From NCBI RefSeq assembly GCF_003236385.1, contig NZ_POUA01000015.1:1-45584 (forward strand): a stretch of 45,584 nt of DNA, given 5' to 3'. The translations under genes and the position numbers were made by a program. The notes beneath the pieces are model-generated. The model saw only the letters and a program-made list of their open reading frames with translations, searched no databases and was not told the origin of the DNA. Below, piece by piece: positions 23,556-33,061 of this stretch (position 1 is the stretch's first letter; the number at the start of each line of letters is the position of its first letter). Origin of the DNA: Spongiactinospora gelatinilytica (GTDB lineage Bacteria > Actinomycetota > Actinomycetes > Streptosporangiales > Streptosporangiaceae).

Positions 23556-25601
23556 ATGTCAACCGCGACCGACTACAAGACCGGATTGCTGGGATGGCGA
23601 CTGCAGGCCGCGCGCGAGCTGGCCTTCGTGGGCAGGCAGGAGGAGCTGGCGGTCTTCAACGCGGCGTTGTACGGCAACGGGTGCAGCGTGCTGTACGTCC
23701 ATGGTCCCGGCGGCATCGGCAAGTCGGCACTGCTGCGCCGATTCGCCCAGGAGGCCGAGGCGGCGGGGCGGCCGGTGGTGAAGCTGGACGGGCGGCTGCT
23801 GCCCACGTCGGTCGCGGCCTTCGAGGCCGAGGCCGGCGAGGTGCTGCGCGACGACCGGGCCGTCCTGCTGTTCGACGCCTTCGAGGAGATCCAGAGCCTG
23901 GAGGGATGGCTCTGGGAGAGGTTCCTGCCCAGGGTGCCGATGGGCGCGCTGGTGGTGATCGCGGGCCGGCTCCCCCCGGAGATGCAGTGGCAGGCCGATC
24001 CCGGATGGGTCGGGGCGCTGAAGGTGATGACGCTGCGCGACCTGCCGCCCGAGGAGACCCACGCGCTGCTGGACTCCTGCGGCGTCGCCGACGAACTGCG
24101 CGAATCGGTGCTGGGCTTCGCGGGCGGGCACCCGCTGGCGCTGCTGCTCGCGGCGGCGGCCCGGAACGGCACACGCGAGGGCGGTTCCGTGCTGTGCCAC
24201 GACGCCGTGTCCACGCTGCTGGACCAGATGGTGGGCGAGGTGCCCTCGGCGGCGCACCAGAAGGCGCTGGAGATCTGCGCGCACGCGTTCGTGACGACCG
24301 AGGACCTGCTGCGCGCGTTCATGCCGGAACAGGCCGGGATGTTGTTCCGGTGGCTGCGGCGGCTGCCGTTCGTCGAGTCGAGCAGTCTCGGGCTGTTCCC
24401 GCACGACGTGGTCAGAGAAGGACTGGAGATCGATTTCCGCTGGCGAGACCCCCAGGGGCACGCCGAGATGCACGAGCGCATTCACGAGCACCTGGCCGAG
24501 AAGGTGCACACTGTGTCGGACGCGGACGTACTGGGCGCGGTGGGGGCGCTGCTCTACCTGCATCGTGACGAGGAGGCCAGCTCCGCCTTCCACAGCGCCC
24601 GCGCCGAAGCGCCGGTCGAAGAGGGCTTTCTGCGTACCGGCGACCTTGACAAGCTCTGTCAGGTGGCCGCGGAATCCGACGGTGAGGAGTCGGCGGCGGC
24701 GGCCGTCTTCTGGGCGCAGCGGCAGCCGGAGGCGTTCCGGGCGTACCGGCTGATCGAGACCGGCGAACCGGTGGCCTTCTTCGCCTGGCTGACCCTGTCG
24801 GACCTGGCCGATGAGGAGATCGCGGCCGATCCGGTCGTGGCGAGCGTGTGGGCGCACGCCCGCGCCACCGCGCCGCTGCGGGCCGGCGAGCACCTGGCCG
24901 TCGGCCGAATCTGGGGCATCCCCGCCCGCCTGCGCAAGACCCCGGCGATGGACCTGATGGCATGGCGCGCGGTCGGCAACAGCCTGCGCTCGGAGCGGAT
25001 GGCCTGGTCCTACATCGCCATGCGGCGTCCCAACCAGGGCATCGTGGAATGCCTGCGACGCTACGGGCTGGACGAGCACACCGAACGGCCGGTGATGGAC
25101 GGCGCCCGTTTCACGCTGTTCACCCACGACTGGCGGGCGGTGCCCGCACAGGCGTGGCTGGAGCGACTGAGCCGCGTGCCGGTGTCGGTCGGTCAATTCC
25201 CCTCCGCGAAGCTGGCGGTGTTGTCGCGGGCGGAGTTCGCCGAGGCGATCAGGCAGGCGCTGCGCCAGATGTCGCGGCTGGACGCCCTGGCGTCCTCCCC
25301 GCTGACCCGCACCCGGCTGATCACCGAGCGCGGTGGCGGCGACCCGGCGACCACCCTGCGCGACCTGCTCCGCCAGGTGATCGACGAACTGGGCGAGGAC
25401 CCGCGCTCGGTGAAGTTTCACCGGGCCCTGTCGGCGACCTTCCTGAACGGCGCACCCACCCAGGAGGTGGCCGCGGAACGGCTGGGCCTGCCGTTCACCA
25501 CCTATCGCAGGCACCTGGTGGCCGGCATCGAGCGCGTCTGCGCCGAACTGTGGCACCTGGAGCTGTACGGCACCGCGCAGGACCAGAAAGCACGCGACTG
25601 A
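23556..25601 (+). CDS. STAND-type NTPase with C-terminal HTH-like region
   Basis: A 681-residue protein. A P-loop HGPGGIGKSALLRRF (Walker A at about 50-57) is followed by a Walker B-like RAVLLFDAFEEIQ near 98-110, and then by the LPPEETHALLDSCGV and FAGGHPLALLL segments of AAA16/STAND ATPases. A long helical middle follows. The last 60 residues contain PTQEVAAERLGLPFTTYRRH, a winged-helix-like ending found in actinomycete regulators of this kind. The ATG at 23556 has a strong AAGGAGG, so the longer upstream frame is not used. Probable role: signal-responsive regulator or sensor; target unknown. It sits between the integrase module and the liv operon. Confidence 0.7.
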   Translation: MSTATDYKTGLLGWRLQAARELAFVGRQEELAVFNAALYGNGCSVLYVHGPGGIGKSALLRRFAQEAEAAGRPVVKLDGRLLPTSVAAFEAEAGEVLRDDRAVLLFDAFEEIQSLEGWLWERFLPRVPMGALVVIAGRLPPEMQWQADPGWVGALKVMTLRDLPPEETHALLDSCGVADELRESVLGFAGGHPLALLLAAAARNGTREGGSVLCHDAVSTLLDQMVGEVPSAAHQKALEICAHAFVTTEDLLRAFMPEQAGMLFRWLRRLPFVESSSLGLFPHDVVREGLEIDFRWRDPQGHAEMHERIHEHLAEKVHTVSDADVLGAVGALLYLHRDEEASSAFHSARAEAPVEEGFLRTGDLDKLCQVAAESDGEESAAAAVFWAQRQPEAFRAYRLIETGEPVAFFAWLTLSDLADEEIAADPVVASVWAHARATAPLRAGEHLAVGRIWGIPARLRKTPAMDLMAWRAVGNSLRSERMAWSYIAMRRPNQGIVECLRRYGLDEHTERPVMDGARFTLFTHDWRAVPAQAWLERLSRVPVSVGQFPSAKLAVLSRAEFAEAIRQALRQMSRLDALASSPLTRTRLITERGGGDPATTLRDLLRQVIDELGEDPRSVKFHRALSATFLNGAPTQEVAAERLGLPFTTYRRHLVAGIERVCAELWHLELYGTAQDQKARD

Positions 25602-25668
25602 TGTCGTCCCCGCACCTCCTGCATTTCACGAAAGCCGGTGTTTCTGCTCATTCCAGAGACCAAAAACC

Positions 25669-25708
25669 GTCCACTTACTGTCCACTCGCCGCCGCAGACC
25701 TACCACTC
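25669..25708. promoter_or_regulatory. GTCCACT-type repeat element, copy 2
   Basis: GTCCACT occurs at 25669 and again 11 bp later at 25680, followed by GACCTACCACTC at 25697-25708. The site lies in the 222-bp gap before livK. It shares both modules with 19259-19291, though in another order. Confidence 0.4.
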
Positions 25709-25823
25709 GTCGAATGGTCAGATGTTGGCCAGGGATTGACCTGTGAAGTGAACAGCCGGCGCACCTAGCTTGCCGCGGTCTGGCTGTAATGAACCGACCA
25801 CTTCGCGGCAGGAGAGATTTCCG

Positions 25824-27065
25824 TTGAGGACCAAGGGCACGGCCGTACTTACCGGCTTGCTGGCGCTCGGCACCATACTGGGTGCCGGCGCCTGCGCCGG
25901 GAACAAGACCGAGACCGCGAGCGGCGGCTCGGGCTGCGACACCAGCAAGGGGAGGCTGGTGATCGGGGTCATCGCCCCGATGTCGGGCAAGCTCTCGGCG
26001 ATCGGCCTGGGCATCCGCAACTCGGCGCAACTCGCGGTCGAGCAGGCCAACCAGAAGTGCGCGGTCAAGGGCTACCAGCTCACCGTGGACGCGCAGGACG
26101 ACGAGGCCAACCCGGACAAGGGCGCCGCCGCCGCGCAACGCTTCGCCGACGACCCCAACGTCGTGGGGATCGTGGGCTCGTACAACTCCGGGGTGGCCCG
26201 GGCGATCCAGCCGAAGATCGCCGGCTCCAAGCTGGTGCAGATCTCGCCGGGCAACACCGACCCCGCGCTCACCCGGGGCGCCGACTTCGCGACCGCGCCC
26301 AAGCGGCAGTACGACAACTACTTCCGCGTCGTGGGCACCGACGACCTCCAGGGCCCCTTCAACGCCCGCTACATGGTGGAGAAGGAGGGCAAGAAGCGCC
26401 TCGCCATCGTCACCGATGGCAAGGCGGTCGGCGAGAACATGGCGACGCAGTTCGCCGCCGAGGCCAAGCGCCTCGGCGCGGAGATCGTGATCCGGGAGAA
26501 GGTCAACGAGAACGACAGCGACTTCGCCAGCGTGCTGACCAAGGTCAAGGCCGAGCAGCCGGAGGCGATCTACGTCGGCTCGGAGTACCACGTCGCCGGA
26601 CCGCTCAGCAAGCAGGCCAAGGACCTCGGCCTGAACGTGCCGATCTCCGGCAACGACGGCCTGTTCGATCCGCAGTTCATCGCGCTGGGCGGCAAGGACG
26701 GCGACATCGCGACCTCGGTCGGGGCCCCGATCGAGAAGCTGGACAGCGGCAAGGCGTTCGTCGAGGCGTACAAGAAGAAAGGCTTCTCCGACGGCTACGG
26801 CGGGTTCGGGGCGTTCGCGTACGACTCGGCCAACGTGTTGATCACCTCGATCGGCAAGGTGACCGCGAAGGCCGACTGGACCGGCGCGCCCGCGCAGCGC
26901 ACCGAACTGATCAAGGAGGTCCAGGGCTACCGGACCGACCAGGGCGCCAACGGTACGGTCGGCTTCGACCAGTACGGCGACAGCGTCAACAAGTTGTTCA
27001 CCGTCTACCAGGTCGACTCCGGCGCCTGGAAGGACATGACCAGCGGCGAGTTCGAGGCGAAGTGA
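25824..27065 (+). CDS. livK: Branched-chain amino acid ABC transporter, substrate-binding lipoprotein
   Basis: A 413-residue periplasmic-binding-protein-like domain of the LivK/hydrophobic amino acid family. A TTG start at 25824 with AGGAGA upstream gives a short basic start, a hydrophobic segment (AVLTGLLALGTILGAG) and Cys24, a plausible lipidation site although the lipobox is not perfect. VIGVIAPMSGKLSAIGLGI and GIVGSYNSGVARAIQP are typical ligand-domain segments. It would capture branched-chain or similar amino acids outside the membrane for the LivHMGF machinery encoded next. The ligand is not certain. Confidence 0.9.
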   Translation: MRTKGTAVLTGLLALGTILGAGACAGNKTETASGGSGCDTSKGRLVIGVIAPMSGKLSAIGLGIRNSAQLAVEQANQKCAVKGYQLTVDAQDDEANPDKGAAAAQRFADDPNVVGIVGSYNSGVARAIQPKIAGSKLVQISPGNTDPALTRGADFATAPKRQYDNYFRVVGTDDLQGPFNARYMVEKEGKKRLAIVTDGKAVGENMATQFAAEAKRLGAEIVIREKVNENDSDFASVLTKVKAEQPEAIYVGSEYHVAGPLSKQAKDLGLNVPISGNDGLFDPQFIALGGKDGDIATSVGAPIEKLDSGKAFVEAYKKKGFSDGYGGFGAFAYDSANVLITSIGKVTAKADWTGAPAQRTELIKEVQGYRTDQGANGTVGFDQYGDSVNKLFTVYQVDSGAWKDMTSGEFEAK

Positions 27066-27068
27066 CCT

Positions 27069-27980
27069 GTGGCGACCCTTGCCCAGCAGATCGTCAACGG
27101 CCTGGTGCTGGGTGCGCTGATCGGGTTGATCGCACTCGGGTACACCATGGTCTACGGCATCGTCCAGTTGATCAACTTCGCGCACGGTGAGGTGTTCATG
27201 GTGGGCGCGTTCGGCGCCCACTTCATCTCGCTGTACGTGCTGCCCGAGGGCGTGCCCTGGTACGCGGCCCTGCCGGTGATGTTCCTGGCCGCGGTGGCGG
27301 TCTCGGTCGTCGTCGCGATGGCCATGGAACGGCTGGCGTACCGGCCGCTGCGCGGCGCGCACACGCTGGCCCCGTTGATCACCGCGCTGGGCGTGTCGAT
27401 CCTGCTCCAGGAGGTCGTCCGGGTGTTCTACCCGGGCGCGACCGCGCCGCTGCCGTTCCCCCGGGCCTTCCCGGACGGCAGCCTCGCCGTCGGCCCGGTG
27501 ACCGTGCTGTGGACGGGCGTGCTCGCCCTGACGGTCGCCCCGCTGCTGGGCGCGGCCGTACACCTGTACGTCGAGCGCTCCCGGCTCGGCCGCGCCATGC
27601 GTGCCACCGCCCAGGACGCCGACGCCGCCCGCCTGATGGGCATCGACACCGACCGGGTGACGCTGGCGACCTTCGTGATCGGCGGGGTGCTGGCCGGGGT
27701 GGGGGCGGTGCTCTACGGCATCCACTACACCCAGATCGACACCGCGATCGGCTTCCAGAACGGCATCTTCGCCTTCACCGCCGCGGTGCTCGGCGGCATC
27801 GGCAGCATCCGCGGGGCGATGCTGGGCGCGCTGTGCCTCGGCCTGGTGAAGTCCCTGGCCGGGCAGTACGCGTGGGGTGGCGCCCAGTACGACTACGTGT
27901 GGGTGTTCGCGCTGCTGATCCTGGTGCTGATGTTCCGCCCGCAGGGATTCCTGGGCCGGCCGGAAAGGGTGCGCGCGTGA
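27069..27980 (+). CDS. livH: Branched-chain amino acid ABC transporter permease LivH
   Basis: A 303-residue polytopic permease with the LivH pattern GLVLGALIGLIALGYTMVYG at the N-terminus, then INFAHGEVFMVGAF. Late FTAAVLGGIGSIRGAMLGAL is the conserved loop that contacts the ATPase. The GTG start lies 3 bases after the livK stop. It pairs with LivM to form the membrane channel. Confidence 0.93.
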   Translation: MATLAQQIVNGLVLGALIGLIALGYTMVYGIVQLINFAHGEVFMVGAFGAHFISLYVLPEGVPWYAALPVMFLAAVAVSVVVAMAMERLAYRPLRGAHTLAPLITALGVSILLQEVVRVFYPGATAPLPFPRAFPDGSLAVGPVTVLWTGVLALTVAPLLGAAVHLYVERSRLGRAMRATAQDADAARLMGIDTDRVTLATFVIGGVLAGVGAVLYGIHYTQIDTAIGFQNGIFAFTAAVLGGIGSIRGAMLGALCLGLVKSLAGQYAWGGAQYDYVWVFALLILVLMFRPQGFLGRPERVRA

Positions 27981-29532
27981 CGCTCGACGACGCCAAGGTG
28001 CTTGTGGACGCCCCGGGGGGAAGGCACGCCAACCCGGCGCGGCATCGCCCGGACCTGCTCGCGTGGGCGGGCGCGGCGCTGGTCCTGGTCGGCGCGCTGC
28101 TGCCGTGGGCCGCTTTCGTACTACCCGGCGGGGCCTACCCCGACCGGGCCACGTTGCAGTTCTTCGACGCCCCGCACCTGGTCAGCGGCTTCCGGCTGCA
28201 CCTGGTGCTGCTGGGCCTGGCCGGTCTGGCGGGCCGGGCGCGCAGGCCGGCGGGCATCGGGGTGGTCGTCATCGCGGTGGTCCACCTGGCGTTCCTGATC
28301 GGCCTCGGCGCGCCGTCCGCGGGCGGGCCGGTCGCGCTGGTGGGCGGGGTGCTGCTGGTGTGGCGGCGGCCGGCCGTACCGGCTCTGTCGTTGCCGCTCC
28401 CAGGCCGCGTGCTCGCCTGGCCCGCGCTGCTGGCCGCCTTCGCCGGACTGCTCTGGCTGGTGTCGGCCACCCTGACCGCGGGCGGCCAGAGCCGGGCCAC
28501 CAATCCGCACGGCGGCGCGGAGTTCCTCGCCTTTTGCGGCTTCGCCTTCGCCCTGGTCGGAGTGCTGTCCGCGTACGGGGTCCTGACCTGGCTCGCCGCC
28601 CTGACCCAGCGGCACCGGATCTTCGCCTTCACCGTCATGCTGGCCTGCGCGCTGCTGCTCCCGGTGACCGGCGCGGGCACCGGCTACTGGATGACCGTGG
28701 CCTCCACCATCGGCGTGTACGCGGCCACCGCGATCGGGCTCAACATCGTCGTCGGCCTGGCCGGCCTGCTCGACCTCGGCTACGTGGCCTTCCTCGGCAT
28801 CGGCGCGTTCACCGCGGCGAACCTCGCGCACAGCGTCCCCTTCCCGGTCGCGGCGCTCGCCGGCGCGGCCGTCGCGGGCTTCTTCGGCGTCGTGGTCGGC
28901 GCGCCCACGCTGCGCGTACGCGGCGACTACCTGGCCATCGTGACCCTCGCCTTCGGCGAGATCTTCTTCCGGGCGGCGCAGAACGACATCGGCGGGCTCA
29001 CCGGCGGCGTCAACGCGATCCCCGGCATCCCGCCGATCACGCTGTTCGGGCAGGCGTTCAACCAGCCGGTCGGCGCGCTGCCCGGCGGGTTCCTCTACTA
29101 CGGGCTCGCGGTGCTGCTGGTGGCGGCGGCCATGGTCGTCCTGGTCAACCTCAAGCACAGCCGTACCGGGCGGGCCTGGGAGGCGATCAGGGAGGACGAG
29201 GACGTGGCCAGGGCCATGGGCGTGCGCACCGGGCGGGCCAAGATCCTCGCCTTCCTGGTGGGCGCCACGATGGCGGGCCTGGCGGGCGCGGTCTTCGCGC
29301 ACAAGCTGGGCACGGTCGGCTACGAGAGCTTCGACTTCAGCGAGTCCGTCACGCTGCTGGCCGCGGTCATCCTGGGCGGGATGGGCACCGTGCCCGGCGC
29401 GGTCGTGGGCGCGTCGCTGCTGTTCGTGCTGCCGGAGAAGCTGCGCGAGTTCAGCGACTACCGGCTGATGCTGTTCGGGCTCGCACTCATCCTGATCATG
29501 CGGTTCCGGCCACGGGGGTTGGTGTCGTCGTC

Positions 29533-29536
<4 letters not shown>
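27977..29536 (+). CDS. livM: Branched-chain amino acid ABC transporter permease LivM, long form
   Basis: A 519-residue permease. The last 300 residues are LivM-like: [20 protein letters not shown], then [17 protein letters not shown], and late [20 protein letters not shown]. The first roughly 200 residues add about five extra hydrophobic segments not found in short LivM proteins, so this is an extended form. The GTG start overlaps the livH stop as GTGA, and its own stop overlaps livG as ATGA. Confidence 0.9.
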
Positions 29537-30284
<748 letters not shown>

Positions 30285-30291
<7 letters not shown>

Positions 30292-30983
30292 AGGTACACG
30301 GACTGTCGGTCGCCCACGGCGCCATCGAGGCGGTCAAGGACGTCAGTTTCACCGTCGCGGAAGGGCAGATCGTCTGCCTGGTCGGCGCGAACGGCGCGGG
30401 CAAGACCACCACCCTGCGCACGATCTCCGGGCTGCTCCGTCCGGTTCGTGGGGAGATCGTCTTCCAGGGGCGGCCGATCCACCGGCTGCCCGCGCACGCC
30501 GTACTGGCCGCGGGCATCGCGCACTGCCCCGAGGGCCGCAGGCTGTTCACCGGCCTCACCGTAGAGGAGAACCTGCTGCTCGGCGCGCACCTGCGCCGAG
30601 ACCGCCAGATCGAGCCGGACCTGTCCCGCGTCTACGACCTCTTCCCGGTACTCGGCGAGCGGCGGACGGAGCGGGCCGGGCTGTTCTCCGGCGGCGAGCA
30701 GCAGATGGTGGCCATCGGCCGGGCGATGATGGCCCGCCCGAAGCTGGTCATGTTCGACGAGCCCACCATGGGCCTGTCCCCGATCATGATCCAGCGGATC
30801 ATGGACACCCTCGCCCTGCTCCGCGACCAGGGCACCACCATCCTCATGGTCGAACAGAACGCCCTGGCCGCCCTCACCCTCGCCGACCACGGCCACGTCG
30901 TGGACCTCGGCCGCACCACCCTCCAAGGCCCCGGCGAGCACCTGCTCGCCGACCCTCGCATCCGCGAGGCGTATCTCGGCTGA
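30285..30983 (+). CDS. livF: Branched-chain amino acid ABC transporter ATPase LivF
   Basis: A 232-residue ABC ATPase with Walker A GANGAGKTT, signature FSGGEQQMVAIGRAMM and Walker B VMFDEPTMGLSP. IAHCPEGRRLFTGLTVEENL is the LivF-specific stretch. The start lies inside the end of livG (7-base overlap). It is the last gene of the operon; a strong hairpin follows 24 bases after the stop. Confidence 0.94.
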
Positions 30984-31006
30984 ACGCCGAGGCGACGGGG
31001 GGCGTC

Positions 31007-31040
31007 GCGCTCAGCGGGCTAGCCCCAGCCCGCTGAGCGC
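31007..31040 (+). terminator. Terminator hairpin of the liv operon
   Basis: GCGCTCAGCGGGCT pairs perfectly with AGCCCGCTGAGCGC over 14 bp around a 6-base loop, just downstream of livF. There is no T-run. Confidence 0.75.
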
Positions 31041-31085
31041 GCCAGCCCCACCTCCTGCGGTACCGCGCTCCCTGCCCCTGAAGTA

Positions 31086-31124
31086 CCGCGCTATCGCGCG
31101 CAATCGTCTTCGCTTCGCTCAGTC
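31086..31124. repeat. Dispersed 39-bp repeat, copy A
   Basis: This 39-bp block recurs in inverted orientation at 34686-34724 with 34 of 39 bases identical. It contains GCGCGCAATCG and CTTCGCT. Both copies lie in gene-poor DNA next to broken genes. Apart from the repeat and the liv hairpin, I see no gene in 30984-31335. Confidence 0.65.
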
Positions 31125-31335
31125 GTGTTTCCTGTGTCGGGCTGCGCCCGACGCTTGCGCCACCGACTTGATCACCACCACCCCAAAGGCAGTACGACAG
31201 CCCTACAGCCAAGGGCGGTATCGGCCCAGTGCCGTGGTCACCCGCCCGTCACCAACCACCCACCACCAGGCCTCCGGGGTGGTGCAGGGGACGCCCGGCC
31301 CCCTCTTCCTGCCCGGGACCGAAGGAGCACCCGAC

Positions 31336-31371
31336 ATGCACGATGGCACCCCCGTCCCCCAGCCGTCCTAG
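31336..31371 (+). CDS. Tiny 11-codon ORF with a strong ribosome binding site
   Basis: GAAGGAG lies 8 bases before an ATG that opens MHDGTPVPQPS and a TAG stop. The ribosome binding site is better than that of many large genes here. It could be a leader peptide or the 5' stump of a deleted gene. There is no sequence-family support. Confidence 0.25.
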   Translation: MHDGTPVPQPS

Positions 31372-31409
31372 GTCGGTGAGCCGCGCGGGTACACAGCACA
31401 CTGGGCGTC

Positions 31410-31739
31410 GTGAAGCACCGCGTCCGCGCCGTCGCGATCACCGATGACGGCCACCTGCTCGCCATCAAGAGGATCAAGCCGGGGCGGGACCCGTATCGGG
31501 TCCTGCCCGACGGTGGCGTCGAGAGCGGTGATGCATCCTTGAAGGACGCACTGCTGCGCGGACTTCACGAAGAACTCGCCGCCACGGACGCTGACATCCT
31601 AGCCTTGGTCCAAAGGATCGACGAAGGGCCGCGGCGCCGAGTTCGGCTTCACCACGGGAGAACCCGGATCCGCCGGGTGGGTCAAGCACTGGGCCGCCCA
31701 CAAGCCCTGGTTCGATTCCGCCTGAGACCTGGATCATGA
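31410..31739 (+). pseudogene. Truncated NUDIX hydrolase
   Basis: The first 68 residues look like a NUDIX protein: VKHRVRAVAITDDGHLLAIK, then GGVESGDASLKDALLRGLHE followed by EL. The NUDIX box keeps the EE pair but has Gly in place of the first catalytic Glu of REUxEE. After about 31615 the frame turns into Arg-rich, non-protein-like sequence, and the second half of the fold is missing. It is probably a dead remnant fused to unrelated DNA. Confidence 0.5.
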
Positions 31740-31803
31740 CGCCACCCGGGTGCAGCACATGGAGGAGGGGGGTGACCGTGGCGCGTATGCGCTGGGCCTG
31801 TGA
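31633..31803 (+). pseudogene. Unidentified C-terminal gene fragment
   Basis: In a different frame from the NUDIX remnant the DNA reads EFGFTTGEPGSAGWVKHWAA, then HKPWFDSA and a stop. After a one-frame shift it continues with DLDHDATRVQHMEEGGDRGA, then YALGL and a stop. Both pieces are protein-like in composition, while the overlapping frames are not. I do not recognise the family. Confidence 0.3.
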
Positions 31804-31836
31804 TTCCGACGAATACGGCTGCACTTTCCGGAATAC

Positions 31837-31982
31837 GGGTCCGTGATGATGATGGGCATCCCTAGGTTCACTGGCCCGTTGCTGCGCCGGTGGTCGCGAG
31901 TCCGATCGAGGCTGAGAGGTGTTCCCTTTGCTGCTTCCAAGCTGGCCCGCAGGCCTTCGGTTTCGCCCAGCCAGGCGTTCAC
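31837..31982 (-). pseudogene. Probable recombinase C-terminal remnant
   Basis: On the minus strand this encodes NAWLGETEGLRASLEAAKG, a basic linker, and GPVNLGMPIII. A WLGEVEGL segment with a short helical stretch and an ending such as xDLGMP is what I recall from C-termini of large actinomycete site-specific recombinases. There is no upstream catalytic part. The recognition rests on memory of the pattern, so confidence is low. Confidence 0.3.
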
Positions 31983-31995
31983 CCTGCCGCCTCGG

Positions 31996-32001
31996 TACAG
32001 T
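31996..32001 (+). promoter_or_regulatory. Leaderless -10 box of the kinase gene
   Basis: TACAGT lies 8 bases before the ATG at 32010, with no ribosome binding site between. This is the usual arrangement of leaderless actinomycete genes. No clear -35 box is seen at the proper distance. Confidence 0.45.
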
Positions 32002-32009
32002 GACTTCGC

Positions 32010-32909
32010 ATGACCGACACCGAGATCGAGATCACCGCAGATCTGGTCCGCGACCTGCTGCGGGAGCAACATCCGGACCTTGCGGGGCTGGCCATCCGTG
32101 AGGTGGTGGGCGGCTGGGGCAACCAGATGTGGCGCCTCGGGGACGAGTTGGCCGTGCGCATGCAGCGCATGGACCCCACCCCGGAGCTCCAGCTCAAGGA
32201 GCGGCGGTGGCTCCCCGTACTGGCTCCGCGCCTGCCGCTGCCGGTGCCGACTCCCGTGCGGTTCGGCGAGCCGTCCGAGCGTTTCCCCAAGCACTGGACC
32301 GTGATGACGTGGGTTCCCGGCGAGCCGCTGGACCACGGCTCGATCAGCCGCGGCGCCCATGCGGCCGAGACGCTGGCGGGTTTCCTCCGGGCGCTCCATG
32401 TGGAGGCGCCCGCCGAGGCGCCGATCGCCACGGACCGCGGTGCCCATCCCAGGGACTGCACGGACGGCTTCGAGTACTTCTTCCAGGCCGTTGCCCCCGA
32501 CGACATCGCCGCCGCCGAGGTCCGGACCGTCTGGGACGACGCCGTCGCGGCCCGCGCGTGGGAGGGCCCGCCGGTGTGGGTGCACGGCGACCTCCATCCC
32601 GCGAACGTCGTCGTCTCGGACGGAACGCTGTCGGGCATCGTCGATTTCGGCGACATGTTCGCCGGCGATCCGGCGTGGGACCTCGCCGCCGCATGGTTGC
32701 TGCTGCCCGCGGGCTCGGTCTCACGGTTCTTCGACATGTACGCGCATGCGGACGAGGCGGCGATCCGGCGCGCCCGCGGGCTGGCCGCGACGAAGAGCCT
32801 CTTTCTGATGCTCATGGGGCAGAACGGAGATCGAGGCCTGCCGGGCGGGAAGCCGAACTGGGGGCCTATAGGTCGCGCGGCGCTTGATCGTGTTCTGAAG
32901 GGCGTTTGA
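32010..32909 (+). CDS. Aminoglycoside phosphotransferase (APH)-fold kinase
   Basis: A 299-residue protein of the APH/choline kinase family. WVHGDLHPANVVV holds the catalytic Asp (Brenner motif), and GIVDFGDMFAGDPAWDLA holds the metal-binding Asp. The N-terminal lobe has VVGGWGNQMWRLGDELAVRM. Members phosphorylate small molecules with ATP or GTP; some confer aminoglycoside or macrolide resistance, many are metabolic. The sequence alone does not show an antibiotic target. It is monocistronic, from a leaderless promoter, among gene remnants. Confidence 0.85.
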   Translation: MTDTEIEITADLVRDLLREQHPDLAGLAIREVVGGWGNQMWRLGDELAVRMQRMDPTPELQLKERRWLPVLAPRLPLPVPTPVRFGEPSERFPKHWTVMTWVPGEPLDHGSISRGAHAAETLAGFLRALHVEAPAEAPIATDRGAHPRDCTDGFEYFFQAVAPDDIAAAEVRTVWDDAVAARAWEGPPVWVHGDLHPANVVVSDGTLSGIVDFGDMFAGDPAWDLAAAWLLLPAGSVSRFFDMYAHADEAAIRRARGLAATKSLFLMLMGQNGDRGLPGGKPNWGPIGRAALDRVLKGV

Positions 32910-33061
32910 CGCGCGCTTCTTCGGGTGAGGGTCACGCGGCAGTCCATGTTCGTGTGCTGGGACAGCGCCACTGGGCGGGGCGTACGCGAACGAAACGACC
33001 GGCCTCAGGTGGCCCCGAGGAGATAGTTCGGCGTTTTCGCCGAGGCGGAGGAGAACGGTCG

